Below are positions 1 to 11,484 of a DNA stretch of 64,000 bases, in pieces. Numbering within the stretch: the stretch's first letter is position 1; the number at the start of each line of letters is the position of its first letter. The stretch is from Nephrocerus scutellatus (taxonomy: Eukaryota > Arthropoda > Insecta > Diptera > Pipunculidae). Below the pieces are notes generated by a model. It did not search any database. It had not been told where the DNA came from and saw only the letters and a list, made by a program, of their open reading frames with translations. Both the position numbers and the translations under genes were made by a program. The stretch is from contig OX352762.1 in NCBI GenBank assembly GCA_947095585.1, forward strand, positions 14,363,969 to 14,427,968, in the 5' to 3' direction.

Positions 1-757
1 AACATTTTCAAGCGTTACACTGTTATAAATCTGCTGTACACATTGCTCTGCTGTACACATTACTCTGTTGTACACATTACTCTGTTGTACACATTACTCT
101 GTTGTACACATTACTCTGTTGTACACATTGCTCTGCTGTACACATTACTCTGTTGTACACATTACTCTGTTGTACACATTAATCTGTTGTACACATTACT
201 CTGTTGTACACATTACTCTGTTGTACACATTACTCTGTTGTACACATTACTCTGTTGTACACATTGCTCTGCTGTACACATTACTCTGTTGTACACATTA
301 CTCTGTTGTACACATTAATCTGTTGTACACATTACTCTGTTGTACACATTACTCTGTTGTACACATTGCTCTGTTGTTCACTTTTGTTAATATTATGCCT
401 CGTTTTCTATATTTATATTTTATATGTTTGTAACTATATATGTATATAACTATATATTTATATATAAATACATATATTACTAAGGCCACAGCGCCTAGCG
501 CATCTGACCAATAGCATTTGGACTTTTGGGAACTAAGCCAATTCTCAAGCGATTCGTATGAAACTCGGAATATAGGACTTTGATCTGACTATAAGACTTG
601 GTCCTATGGAAATTCTGGGATCTAGCCAATAGGGTCTTGAATGTTTTGGAACTAAGCCATTTCTCGTTGTCATCTCATCTCATCTTTAATCGTAATATCG
701 GCCACAATGTCAAAAAACTTTCACTTCAATCGCGCGTAAAAGTTACACACACTTTTT
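1..757. repeat. Dispersed repeat family A, copy 1
   Basis: This stretch matches 46010-46580 in the same order. Both share an AAGCGTTACACTGTTA start, a 17-bp minisatellite, a TA-rich stretch, a GGCCACAGC segment, and a roughly 115-bp subrepeat containing GAAATTCTGGGATCT and AAGCCATTTCTCAAGCG. Both end near GCGTAAAAGTTACACA. It has no coding capacity. The family is unnamed here and is probably a non-autonomous element or the internal part of one. The copy is cut by the window start. Confidence 0.8.
31..387. repeat. 17-bp minisatellite, about 21 units
   Basis: Near-perfect tandem repeat of CTCTGTTGTACACATTA, with sporadic GCTCTGCTG and AATCTG variants. Because 17 is not a multiple of 3, the array is open in several frames and produces false 80-120-codon frames with a 17-residue period. 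The matching locus near 46035 carries only about two units, so this copy has expanded. Confidence 0.95.
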
Positions 758-3700
758 TATTCAACATCTTGCTGCATTTTGCATTTGGTCTGTGGAATGT
801 TTGCCATTTATTTGAAAGTATTCCAAATGTGAATTCGACTATATGTGCATCGCATCCGATCATAAATTGTTGGTGTTGAGTTTGCAGTTCTTTGGGTTTA
901 ATGTAAGAAAAATAATGATTTCCTAAATTTTTTCTTTGGATTTAATATAACAACAAGGGTGAGTTTTTTAATTTTAATTTTTTTTGTGGTCCTAAAACGG
1001 TGCGCCGAAAAACCTTGGAGCGGACCTGCATATACTCATTTACATATGTACTACATACACACTATGGTATACTCGTAAACATTTTGACTGCTGCCTGCTA
1101 TCAGCTGGTTGCCGCAAAACGAAAAAAACTATGAGTTAAGTCCAAGCTGGCCACCAAAGGTTATGTAATTAATTCTGTCCTTACTTTTACGATTCCATTG
1201 TTATCCTTTTATCTCGAGATATTAATCTCATTCATTCATTCGTTCTCTGGTAAATATTTGGGCAGCAGTCCCGCATAAGTTGAGTATTTGGTTGTCCTCT
1301 ACAATACCTAAACCTTTTAATATCCCTTACCATTGATTCCGTTAAGACTCGTATGTGTATGAGTTTTAGATTCTCCTCCTTTGTATGGACTGTCTGGGTT
1401 TCGCCTTTCCCACAGCAATTAAAAACGGAAAAAAAAACACGATATGGGCCAGTGGTAGTCACAAAAGTCCAATTGTATTCTGTAAAGGAACCACAATACA
1501 TTTACCTTAAAAAAGGACACAAAACATAACAAAAGGACAACGAATCTAAATGGAATACACTACAGTATATGTATATACGAGTATTATATGGAAAAGGATT
1601 GTCGAATGCTCTATACATTAAAACCAATAATACGGGCATCTATGAGCAGACAAATGTTATTACAGACACGTTCGTGGTTGGTCATCTGAAACCTGGATAA
1701 ACAAGGAACAGAAAGGATTTTCGGCAATTTCTATGAAAGACCAGAAAAATTTAAAAGAACAGAAGAGAAAAACGTGGCATTTATTTGTGCTGACGGGGTG
1801 TGCTGCTTGCGTTAGGACAATGTGTGGACATATGCGTTGGTGCCTTTGTTTGTTTTATTTAATGTAGGTATATATTATAATATAAGGTCATCAGAGGGAG
1901 GTAATTTAGTTTTAATCCTATATGACAAATCGGCGTTATGCTTGACTGTTGGAACCTCGTTGTGCGGGGTGTATCAGTTGCGATGTATTGGCTTCTGGAG
2001 TTACTCCATTTCGTTTGTAAATACTGTCAACTATGTAGCAGATGTTGCTTAAGGATTCTTCACAGTCCCCTTGGCTTATCATCAGAGGACCAGCAGACCA
2101 CATTACCATTTTGGAAACACAAACAAATTTCGCGTTAATTTCATCTCTAAAATGGAGGTTTTTTATATTCTCTGATAGTTAGAATTAATGGGAAAAATTC
2201 TTCCTGTTTTACGAGTATTGCGAAATTATTGCTTGTACACAGAGACATTAAAATAACAGTTAAAATCCGACAAATACTGCGAACATTATAACCAAAGTTG
2301 TATCTAAGAGATATTATCGCTGCGCGGCGTACATACATACTGCTATGCTATTACCGTTTTGATTTTCAATAAATTTCTCGATAACAAACATTGCATTTCC
2401 ACCATCATGGAGCTGGACAGAAAGGAATAGAAGCGAACAAAACGAGAATCAACAAAATAGCTGAATATAATTTCCTAATCGAATGTCCTATCTTCGTGCA
2501 AAACAACAAAACTTATGTCTTTTTGATTGCAAATCGGGTCCTCTTTTAATTTGTCCCTTGAAAGTCTTCCAGGATAGCAGCAGCCAGTCCGATTACTTAT
2601 AATACAGTACGAGTACTGTGTGGCACTCAATGATGATGAGGAGTTAGGACAAGTTTCGCAGACAGTCTTATCGCTTTGGAATATTGTCACTGGCGCCTCC
2701 GACCATTATAATTTACTTTTCTTCGTCCTTCTAGCGCGTGTCCTTTCCTATCAGAAGCCGTTAAAATGTCAGCCCATATTTTCGTATTTTCGATTTCCGG
2801 TATAATATCGAAATATAAAATGTTTCCCCTCACAGCAGCGCCGGTTGGTAATAATGTCACCAAGCTTTTAAAATAAATGCATTGGTGCGCGAAGCAAGAA
2901 CCTAATGAGTCTGGGGGCTATGTATTCGTTCAACACCAAGTGGCCGCGCCCTCTGCCCGAGGGAGTAATTCGATTGCTTTGCCATTTTGTGGCACATCTT
3001 ACTATTGTGCTTATAATTCCAGGAGAGGAAGATTTCACCTATTCCCCATGCCACTTGGCCGCCATTAAATGTTTCAAGGCGAAAAGACGATTGAACAAAA
3101 TGGTGAATGAGGATGGGGAGGAAAAGTAATTGTTTTGTTTATTATTGAGTCAGGAAACACATTGGAACGGTTTTCCCTCAAGCGACGACTGATGCAAAAG
3201 AGATTCAGGTTAGGAAATTTATAACCGTTAATTTGCAATAATTTTACAGATATTCACAGAGAGAAGTACAGTTGTGTTTGATTTTATCTTTTGGTAAAGT
3301 ATTAAATTTCAAAGATGCAATCGAATTTTCCGTGACAGGAAATGCAGTTTCGTCATGAGTATTTAAGAGTTTTCGAATTTATTGCACTTGTCGTATTTTT
3401 CTGCATAATAGCGAAGCAATAACCGGGGGATAAGATACCATCATAAAAAAATTAATTGTTTGGATTCTGACTTGAGTCTACCAAACTAGCACAATTTAAC
3501 AAAAGTGTATCATCATTACTTCGCAAAATGGATCTTTTTTGTATGCTCTTATGAGTCATCACAACTGCGCCAACTCCAAGGCTCCTCAGGGGATCAAGCC
3601 CCGCCTGCACCCATTTTTTTGATATTTTTTTCCGAAGCGGCTTAGCATATTGATACGAAAATGTAAAAAGAAATCTTATTCTTGTAAACAAGTATAGATT

Positions 3701-3780
3701 AAATGAAGATTAATTATATATTAAATTGTATTACCAAAAACCATTGCATATCTTTAGGCTCAATAATATTGTTGGGAGCT
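758..3780. other. Intergenic stretch, no gene recognised
   Basis: Open frames here are short (up to about 90 codons), lack recognisable motifs and sit in AT-rich DNA. No RNA gene or mobile element could be identified. Confidence 0.5.
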
Positions 3781-3789
3781 TTTATATTA

Positions 3790-4080
3790 TAAAACTAGCT
3801 GGCGCGGCGAACTTCGTTCACTTTCTTTCGATTTTAATTTTCTTCTGGGTTTTCCGGAAGTTTCCGATATTTCCACTCAGATTTTTCAATATTTCCCTTC
3901 TAAGAGACCATCTAGATCGATCCGAGTGAAATTACGTACAAAATATAATTTTTAGATTTGTCGAAATTTCGGACTTTTCCGGTGGAATTTTTTAAAATTT
4001 TCTTTCGTAGGAACTATCTCCTGGCAATTGCAAATACAAAAAGATTGACCCAAATCCGTTCAGCCGCTCTCAAATGGTGC
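3790..4080. repeat. Probable dispersed insect repeat
   Basis: The segment opens with GCTGGCGCGGCGAACTTCGTTC and closes with CCAAATCCGTTCAGCCGCTC. These phrases resemble a short repeat widespread in insect genomes. No terminal inverted repeats or target duplication were found, so the class is unknown and the call is by resemblance only. Confidence 0.4.
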
Positions 4081-4197
4081 GCGCATATACATTTTCTACA
4101 CCATATGTATATATTTAGATTGTGCATAAGATAACAGCAGTATGTACTGGTACTTTCTTGAGCGTTCTAGGTGGAATATAGTAGAAAAAAATACCAA

Positions 4198-4510
4198 TTA
4201 AAAGACTCCAAAAATATCCACCAAACACCAGTAAAAGAACCCCAAAACACTTCCAAAATATCTCCCAAAACACTCCCAAAAGACCCCAAAATGACCACCG
4301 AAAGACTCCGAAAATACTCCCAAAAGACCCCCAAATGAGCACAAAAAGACCCCAAAATGGCCACAGAAAGACTCACACTTGGAAAAGACCCTCCAAATAC
4401 CTCCAAAAAACCAACATAAAACTCTCAATGGACCCCTCCCCCACAAACCTTCGAGAAGATCCCCAAAAGACTCTCTAAAGACCACCATAGTAACACCAGA
4501 TGAAACTCAA
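4198..4510. repeat. Degenerate A/C-rich minisatellite
   Basis: A run of loosely repeated 21-24-base phrases built on AAAAGACCCCAAAATG and AAAGACTCC. On the minus strand the array reads as artificial Trp/Phe/Gly-rich frames of 75-96 codons, which should not be called as genes. Confidence 0.75.
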
Positions 4511-5439
4511 AAGACTCCAAAGTACAACCAAGATGTTGGAAAGCGTTTAGTGGTCTGTGTACTGGATATTTGGTTGATCAGCACTGCGTAGCAGACAGTG
4601 AAAGAAATAATAATCAGGTCGCACTTTCGTAACGCTCTCAATCATCATCATCTACAAAACGCACCCAAAGAAATATTTATCAGTAATACCTGATAAAATC
4701 CGCAATTTAACATAATAGAACCATATGCGAATCTTTTCCAAATTGGAATTAGTTTAAAACAATTTATGTATAACTCAGCAGAATCGACCCTCAATGCATT
4801 TACAAGGCCAACGCACCAGACAAAATTCCACGAACTCCACACAGGTGCATAGTAGCAGCAACTGTTTATGTTCATGTAGTTTCGCGAGGAAATTTTATCA
4901 TAATTTGTATTAGCTTTAGTTTTTAATTGATCAATAATGTGGAGGTTTCACCTTCAGCAAAATAAGGCAATATGTCGTGGGAAGAGGTGGTACATAAGTT
5001 AACAATTCTTGTTCATGTTATTCCTATTTCTGTGCCTTGCAGCTAAAGGCAAGCCGACAAGAATTTGTGGTTCAAAGCTAAAGCCATTTTATTCCATCTA
5101 CTCAATGTTATTTTTCCTCACTATGCATCCTCTTTTTTTAGGACATGTTCTTCATTTTAAGGTTGCACTTTTCTCCTCTTTTCTATTTCCTCTCCTCTTT
5201 TTTCTAAGCGTCCTCTTTTCCTTCCAATGAGTTTTTAAATTTCAATATTGATGTTAAACTCTTTTTGTCAAATAAATTTCTATTCATTTCCTCATATTAT
5301 TAATGAAATCTGACAAGTCTCAAGAGGTAATAAATTTGAACAACTCTCCATAAAATCACACAAAGAAAACTAATGTTTAAAAAAACAACCCATAAAAATT
5401 AAAATTTTTCATGTAAATTCTCTAATAGTAGATAGGTAT
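4511..5439. other. Intergenic stretch, no gene recognised
   Basis: AT-rich DNA with a pyrimidine-rich CTCCTCTTTTC tract near 5170-5225. The frames are low-complexity. Nothing else could be supported. Confidence 0.4.
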
Positions 5440-6500
5440 GTGTTAAAATTTGAAAAAAATCGGGCTAATTTTTAAAAAATTTACATGGACACCACACGGG
5501 TCTCAGGGCCCTATCACTCCAACAAATTTACAAAAAGTTATGTCCATCAGTGATACACATGTGTTAAAAATTTGAAGAAAATCGAGCTAAATTTTAAAAA
5601 ATTTATATGGGCACCCCTTGGCCCTCAGTTGGCCCGTTCACTCCAAAAACTTCAAAAAAAATTTGGTCCATCAGAGATACAGAGGTGTATAAAATTTGAA
5701 GAACATCGGGTTAATTTCTTTGAAAAATTTTTATGGGGCCCCTCGACCCCGGCCACCAAAATTTTTGCAAAAAGTGTTGTCCATCGGAGATACACACGTA
5801 TATAAAATTTAAAAAAATTCGGGTTAATTTTTTAAAAAAAAATTTTGGGCCCAATGACCCTGGGGCCCGGGGTCTCAAAATTTTTTACAAAAAGTGTTGC
5901 CTATCGGAGATACCAGCGTATATAAAATTTGAAGAAAATCGGGTTAATTTTTTTTTTAATTTTATGGAGCCCCACGAACCCGGGGCCCAGGGTCTCAAAA
6001 TTTTTTACAAAAAGTGTTGCCTATTGGAGATACACGCGTATATAAAATTTGAAGAAAATCGGGTTAATTTTTTTTTTAAATTTTATGGGGCCCCACGAAC
6101 CCGAGGCCCAGGGTCTTCAAAATTTTTACAAGAAGTGTTGCCTATCGGAGATACACGCGTATATAAAATTTAAAGAAAATCAGGTTATTTTTTAAATAAC
6201 TTCACGAACCCGGGGCCCGGGGTCTCCAAAATTTTTACAAAAAGTGCCTTCTATCAGAGATACACATGTGTATACAATTTGAAGAAAATCGAGTAAAATT
6301 TTGTAAAATATTTGTATGGGAGCCCCCTGACCCCGGGGCCCGAGGGGCCACAAAGTGTTGTCTCCGGAAAGACACACGTGTGCAAAATTTCAATAAAATC
6401 GGGCTTTGGAAAGTGGGTTAAACATTGATCGCAAGATTCCACGACAGACGACCGACGACCGACGACCAACCGACCCACGGGCAAGTGAAGTTAATATAGA
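5440..6500. repeat. Dispersed tandem repeat family B, copy 1
   Basis: About eight units of roughly 115-125 bp. Each contains ACAAAAAGTGTTG, GGAGATACACGCGTATA, AAAATTTGAAGAAAATCGGG and a GGGGCCC-rich segment. The array ends in AAGTGGGTTAAA, a short CGACC-rich run and a GAAGTTAATATAGAGAA terminus. Related copies with the same terminus lie at 19490-20030, 20225-20450, 27080-27235 and 51770-51855. The open frames across the array (up to 146 codons) follow the repeat period and are not genes. It is probably the body of a non-autonomous transposable element of unknown class. Confidence 0.85.
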
Positions 6501-8543
6501 GAACAGATGGAAGCAATGCATGGGCATATTAAACCACTCCCAATAGTCATCGAGTATTTTTCTATGAAACTTTGATCACACTCTATGGTCGTTGTCAAAC
6601 CACAAAGTTAAAGAGAAACCTCCTAAAAGAAAAGTATGGCCGACTAGGATGGCCTCAATAACTTCTTTAGAAGCATTAACTAGCCACTTTATGCCAATAG
6701 TGGTGTGGATGCCACTTCTGATACGATCAATAACATAATTCTCTGAGACAAAAAATACTTCAATGTCCGCAAGGAAATACAAATTGTTGGTCATTCGCAA
6801 TGACATTGAAGTATATGAGTTCCTACCAAAAACTTTCTACTACTATAGACACACGAGCAAATGTATTCTGCTATGCGAGTGACTACACACACCCGTGTAT
6901 ATTTATTTGTAATTCAGTCTAAAGACTAATTTATATTAGAAGCCTAATAGTATGCAACGTCAAATGTAGATCTTTCATTCATAAGCGATAGGCCATTCAG
7001 TCATCATAGACTGAAGAAGCCACTTTTTACTTTGCAAACGTTCAGGCTTAAAAAAAAGGCGATAGCGATATAGCGTATATTGATTATTTTTTTTCAGTTT
7101 TCTCAGGGGTAGTAACCCCTATGAATGAAAAAATTACGCTATCGCAAGCCGAGCGCTAACCAATTGTTTTAGAATAAGTTCCATAAAATTCTGGCTGGTA
7201 GAACCGAGATATACGACACGACAAGCAAACGTATAAGCGTACAAATGAACAAACGCTCGCTGAAAAATTTTCATGTCCGCTAAATATAAGTTTCGCTCTT
7301 CGGGTTCGCAATAAATTATTAGTGTTTTTTTTTTTTAAATTGGGTTGGGTCACAAAAATAGAATATTTTGCAGAGGGTAGCGGACGCGCCTTTATCGTGA
7401 TGCAGAGTCACAAATCCCCTTTAGAAGAGTTGGTTTTCCGAAGTAATTGGGCGTTTTTCTTACTCTAAAAGAATGTCCTCTTTTGTTAGAATTACTTATA
7501 TGAAAGTCCTTTTTTTTAGTTACAATGTCCTATATTTAATCTGCTAGGTTATGGTAACCCTACCCACAAGTGCAACTCGAATACGACGCGTGGTGTTGTG
7601 AGTCTATATTACGAGTACTAGTGCATTTTAATATAGAGCTGCCCAAGATCGAGTTTTTTACAAATTGAATGAATTGCATAGTTGTGTATGTGTGCATTCG
7701 GTGGACGATGGTGGCCACTAACAATGATGTTTTAACTAGCTTCCCAACGACAACAAGTGTTTTTCCTCGGTCACACTACGCGCACTGATGAAAAGTTCAA
7801 AAAGTTCATTCATTGGAGTTTGGCGTGGTTCACCTAGAATGTTCATTTCACTTCACAATTTGTTGACTCATTGATTCTTTACGATGGATTATAATGTTGA
7901 TGATGATGATGTCTGCCAAGAGACGCATCCATTATGACTCTGCGTGAATGTGTGTGTGTGTATATATATATTATTGTTATACGTCTTTCAATAATTGAGA
8001 GTTATTATTGTATTGACGCGATGGCTGCGAAGCGAACGATGATAAATTGCTTAGTTTACGACAGTAATTGGGTGGTTATTGTAGTCCCATTGCATGATAT
8101 GCTTCCTTCACTACATGTTAGAGACACGATTGAGAGCTTCTGGGGATTACATGTCGAGCGTCTTGAGCATCATTAGATGATGTGATTAATTGACTTGATA
8201 TTTCGATGCGGATTAAATGGATAACGAGATGTCATTTCACTTATGTTAGGTATATACGAAAAGATATTATATGACATATGGCTTGACTGTAACACTTTTG
8301 GGTCACGGAGTTATGTGGAGAATTTCGGCAATTCTTTGTCGACATCCTCATCAATTGGTTATTACAAACGAGATCCAGTTATGCTTAGTTGGGCTTCCGA
8401 TAGATATATGTATATACATATATATGTTTTACGTGACAGGTCCATAGTCCACTAACTGTAACCAGTGGGGTATAGGTAGATGTTATCAATGGAGCAAGTA
8501 AGTCAAAAATAATTGAAGCAAACAAAACACATTTTATCATTTT
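6501..8543. other. Intergenic stretch, no gene recognised
   Basis: There are no supported genes. A short TG/TA microsatellite lies near 7948-7970. The frames are short and motif-free. Confidence 0.4.
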
Positions 8544-8970
8544 TTGTTGTCAGCTCCAGGTGTCAACTCTAAAGACAATGCCAATCTGTTTGCTGCACAT
8601 TTTGCAGTTAGCTCCACGCTTCCAGGTTGTGCATTGTTGCCGCCTGCACCCCCGAGTATTGAACACTCTATGGGACAGATCTTCATTCGTACTCGTGCAG
8701 TTGCTAGAGTATTAAACGATCTCTATATTCACAAATCCACTGGGCCAGATGGTATTTCCCCATAAGTTCTGAAGAGGTGTTCTTGAATATCTTGAAACCA
8801 ACGAAATCCTTAGTATGGATTTCGTGGGTAACGTTCTACTGGTGATTTGATTTGATTTGGTGAAAGCAAAGCTGTTGCACTCGATATTTCTAAGGCATCT
8901 AACAGAGTTTGGCATCAAGCTCTTTTGTCCAAAATGCGTGCGTATGGAGTCGATGTAAAACTGCTCCCCG
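8544..8970 (+). pseudogene. CR1/Jockey-like LINE reverse transcriptase fragment
   Basis: The first part reads LFAAHFAVSSTL, then FIRTRAVARVLNDL and HKSTGPDGISP, which matches the region just upstream of LINE reverse transcriptase motifs. After a stop and a gap a second piece reads VALDISKASNRVWHQALLSK (about 8870-8940), the RT motif A with its catalytic Asp kept. The sequence between them, normally about 100 codons, is missing. This is a broken non-LTR retrotransposon remnant with no EN or YxDD part. Clade assignment is by resemblance only. Confidence 0.75.
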
Positions 8971-10246
8971 TGGGGGTCCAACTGCATCTTAACCTATACA
9001 TGGTTTGGGTGCGGGGATCTACCACGAAAAATAGCAAGGGTCGCGGGTAATTAGAGTATGCTCATTATGGGCAATGTCTTCTTACTTTGAGACCCTGAAT
9101 GGACTACTGATATTTAGGATAGCACGGTATCCTAGTGACAAATGATTGGGTTCGAGGTTCAGGACGACGTGCTGCCAAGGCTGTAGTGTACCTACGCCCA
9201 GGCACTTATACTGTACGAACTGAGTCACTTGATGTGAAAACTCACCAAGTTTGCGTTGGTACTACGGGAGTTGGCTATACCCACACATAAGGTTGATCTC
9301 CTTGGGGGTTAGCTGAGTCTGGGTTAGCTTTTGGTTGAGGAGCCAGTTTCGTTCTGGGTTTGACCTACATAGTGGCTGGTGGTTTACTACCCAAATGCGG
9401 GTAGAGCGCTAGCATAATAACATCAGAGGCAGACGATGTTACCAAGTCTTTGGAGCATCAGTTCACGTTCCTGATGATACCGGTGCGATGGTGTGCTCAT
9501 TGTGGAGTTGCACATCTCAACCGGTTCTCGTGAACCAAAGAACGGCAAAGATTTACTATAGGTCCTGCTCTAACCAATGAGTTAGTACTGGCACATCTTC
9601 CATGATGGACGTTGATTGTCGTCTAACTAATCCGCGTCGGAAGAGGACCGTGGAAATATGCTCTCAGTTGGCGGTGTTCACGTTAATCCAAGACATCTTG
9701 TGATTCTTTGAACTACGTTCACCTTATGTATTTATCTTTCTTTTACCGTTGAAGGTTCTGACCGTGGAAAGACAGGCGGTCCTATATATTCTGTTAAAGT
9801 TGCTGTTGTCGCACTTGTCTGTTAATGGCGATGAATTATTGTCGACTGCTTGCGTCGGATGGTACGCTTTCTTCATTGCGGGTTAATCAAGGACCAGCAT
9901 CTTATTTTGCTAAAGGACATATCTTTAGAATTATTGCTATTTTTAAAATTATCTTTTATGTTCTTACGTACAAAAAACTCGTTATGTCATCCAAAATTAT
10001 ATTTTATTTAGAGATAGGGAATCGACCCATCAGCATTGTCATTTACAAAAATTCCAGCTACTGGGAAAGCAGAAAGCATCGTAGCAAAATGGGAATCTTT
10101 TGGAATGAGACAAATCAAAAAGCTTCTTAATTATAGATCGGAAAGGAAGGATCCATGGAAGGATACATGAAGAAAAAATGTTCGAACAATACCCTATCCC
10201 AAGTGGCAGACATTGCGGCCAAAAATCTATTACATCTTAGGGTGTA
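8971..10246. other. Unassigned stretch, slightly GC-richer at 9000-9720
   Basis: The 9000-9720 part is less AT-rich than its surroundings and has no long open frame. It may be 5'-UTR-like debris of a retroelement, but no family could be named. The 101-codon frame at 9825-10130 has no recognisable motif. Confidence 0.3.
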
Positions 10247-11275
10247 TTTACTCTTAGAGACGTACCACTTCTCTAGTAAAGGATAATATGTCATTATTGG
10301 CAAAATTCTCCGCTATGGACCATATTTCCTTACAAAAAATGCGTCTGATTAACCAAAGAAGTGCTGGGCATTCACAGAGAATAGGCTCGGATGAGCTATC
10401 ATCCTCCGAGAGGATTCTACAGTCTGTCTCTGAGACCATAAAAATTTTGTTAAGATAACACCAAAAGCCACAATGACCTGACAGAAACTTCACCAGCTTC
10501 CTAAAGCTATCCGTATTCAGATTATAAGCCTGGTTAATTGTTTGGATTGCCTCAGCCCCGGGAAGTTATGCCAGTGGGCCAGACGAAGTTTGTGCTCCCA
10601 ACAGTTTATCAGTGCTTTGGCGGCAATCCAGTTGACACCACAGTAGAGCTCAAATCTATGAACGCAGATTCCGAGCCAGCCCTAGCTAGTTCATCAACAG
10701 ATTCGTTGTCTGCAACTTCCTGGCGACCACTCTGTTATGTATGGACAGAGATGGCAGCGCATCGTAGCAGTTTTTGACTGATAACGAGTCCATTAAGTTG
10801 AATGATAGCCCTATGAGTGCTGACTGGCTACTTGAAAAGATATATAATATAGCGCTCTTCATTTTTATTTGGTGCAGATCTAAATGGCATAGATTTTCGT
10901 CTGAAAATTCGTGGGACTTTTTCCAAAAGGCATCGAGACTTTGTTTTTGGGTCCAACGATTGTGCAAAACATGTCTCTTTCAGGAACTGGGTCAGTTGCA
11001 GCTTAATAGCGGATCTAGCGGCCGTCTTTCTGATGAAGATTGGCAGGGATGAAAGCCTAACAATAGCTTCCAATGCAGTCGTAGGGCAGGTGCACGTGGC
11101 ATCCGTTATACCTAGACAGGCAATTCTTTGTAGCATTTGCAGGGAGCATGCTACATTTTATGGTCATTTGTTAAGAGTGGGAAAATCCAAAAGACTACTC
11201 TACCACGATATGAATGAAACAACAGAACACATACTCTCATCCGTAAAGACTAAAATACGTCAAGGCTGACACAGG
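10247..11275 (-). pseudogene. R1/LOA-like LINE remnant (RT end and RNase H), left copy
   Basis: Reading minus, the frame near 11136-10990 gives RIACLGITDATCTCPTTALE and LPIFIRKTAARSAI, the C-terminal end of the reverse transcriptase region. Degenerate RNase H follows, and then the terminal zinc-knuckle-like segment GHCGFWCYLNK...SETDCRILSEDD...ILCECPAL (10254-10493). The middle Cys of the usual C-x2-C is Leu here. Several frameshifts break it, and it is shorter than the mirror copy at 15320-16571 because of internal deletions. It is carried inside the inverted duplication arm, so it predates the duplication. Confidence 0.8.
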
Positions 11276-11366
11276 TCCCAATTGATTGAGGTTGACTAAG
11301 GAGCTAAGCCATTTTTGCTTAACATCGACGTTATAAAATGTAAATATTTTTTTATTTATATTCTTT

Positions 11367-11372
11367 TTTATT
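11367..11372 (-). terminator. Poly(A) signal, minus-strand gene
   Basis: TTTATT on plus reads AATAAA on minus, about 115 bases after the stop codon of the left gene. It mirrors the signal at 15191-15196. Confidence 0.6.
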
Positions 11373-11484
11373 AAATTATTTTTTGGGTTTCACATTGCTT
11401 AAGATCGACAAAAAAGAGAAGGACATTAAACTCAGAAAAAAAATCCATTCTGCCAAATCGAAATACGATGAAGGAGTTAAAATG

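Noticed and set aside
43..449. Three overlapping 81-121-codon frames with Cys/Leu/His-rich periodic peptides
   Set aside because: They are translations of the 17-bp minisatellite in different frames.
4115..4488. Trp/Phe/Gly-rich minus-strand frames resembling a membrane protein
   Set aside because: Product of a degenerate A/C-rich minisatellite.
5572..6484. Frames of up to 146 codons on both strands
   Set aside because: They follow the ~120-bp period of repeat family B and contain no independent motif.
9000..9720. Possible rRNA or 28S-related segment because of higher GC and structured look
   Set aside because: No conserved rRNA core phrase could be recognised.
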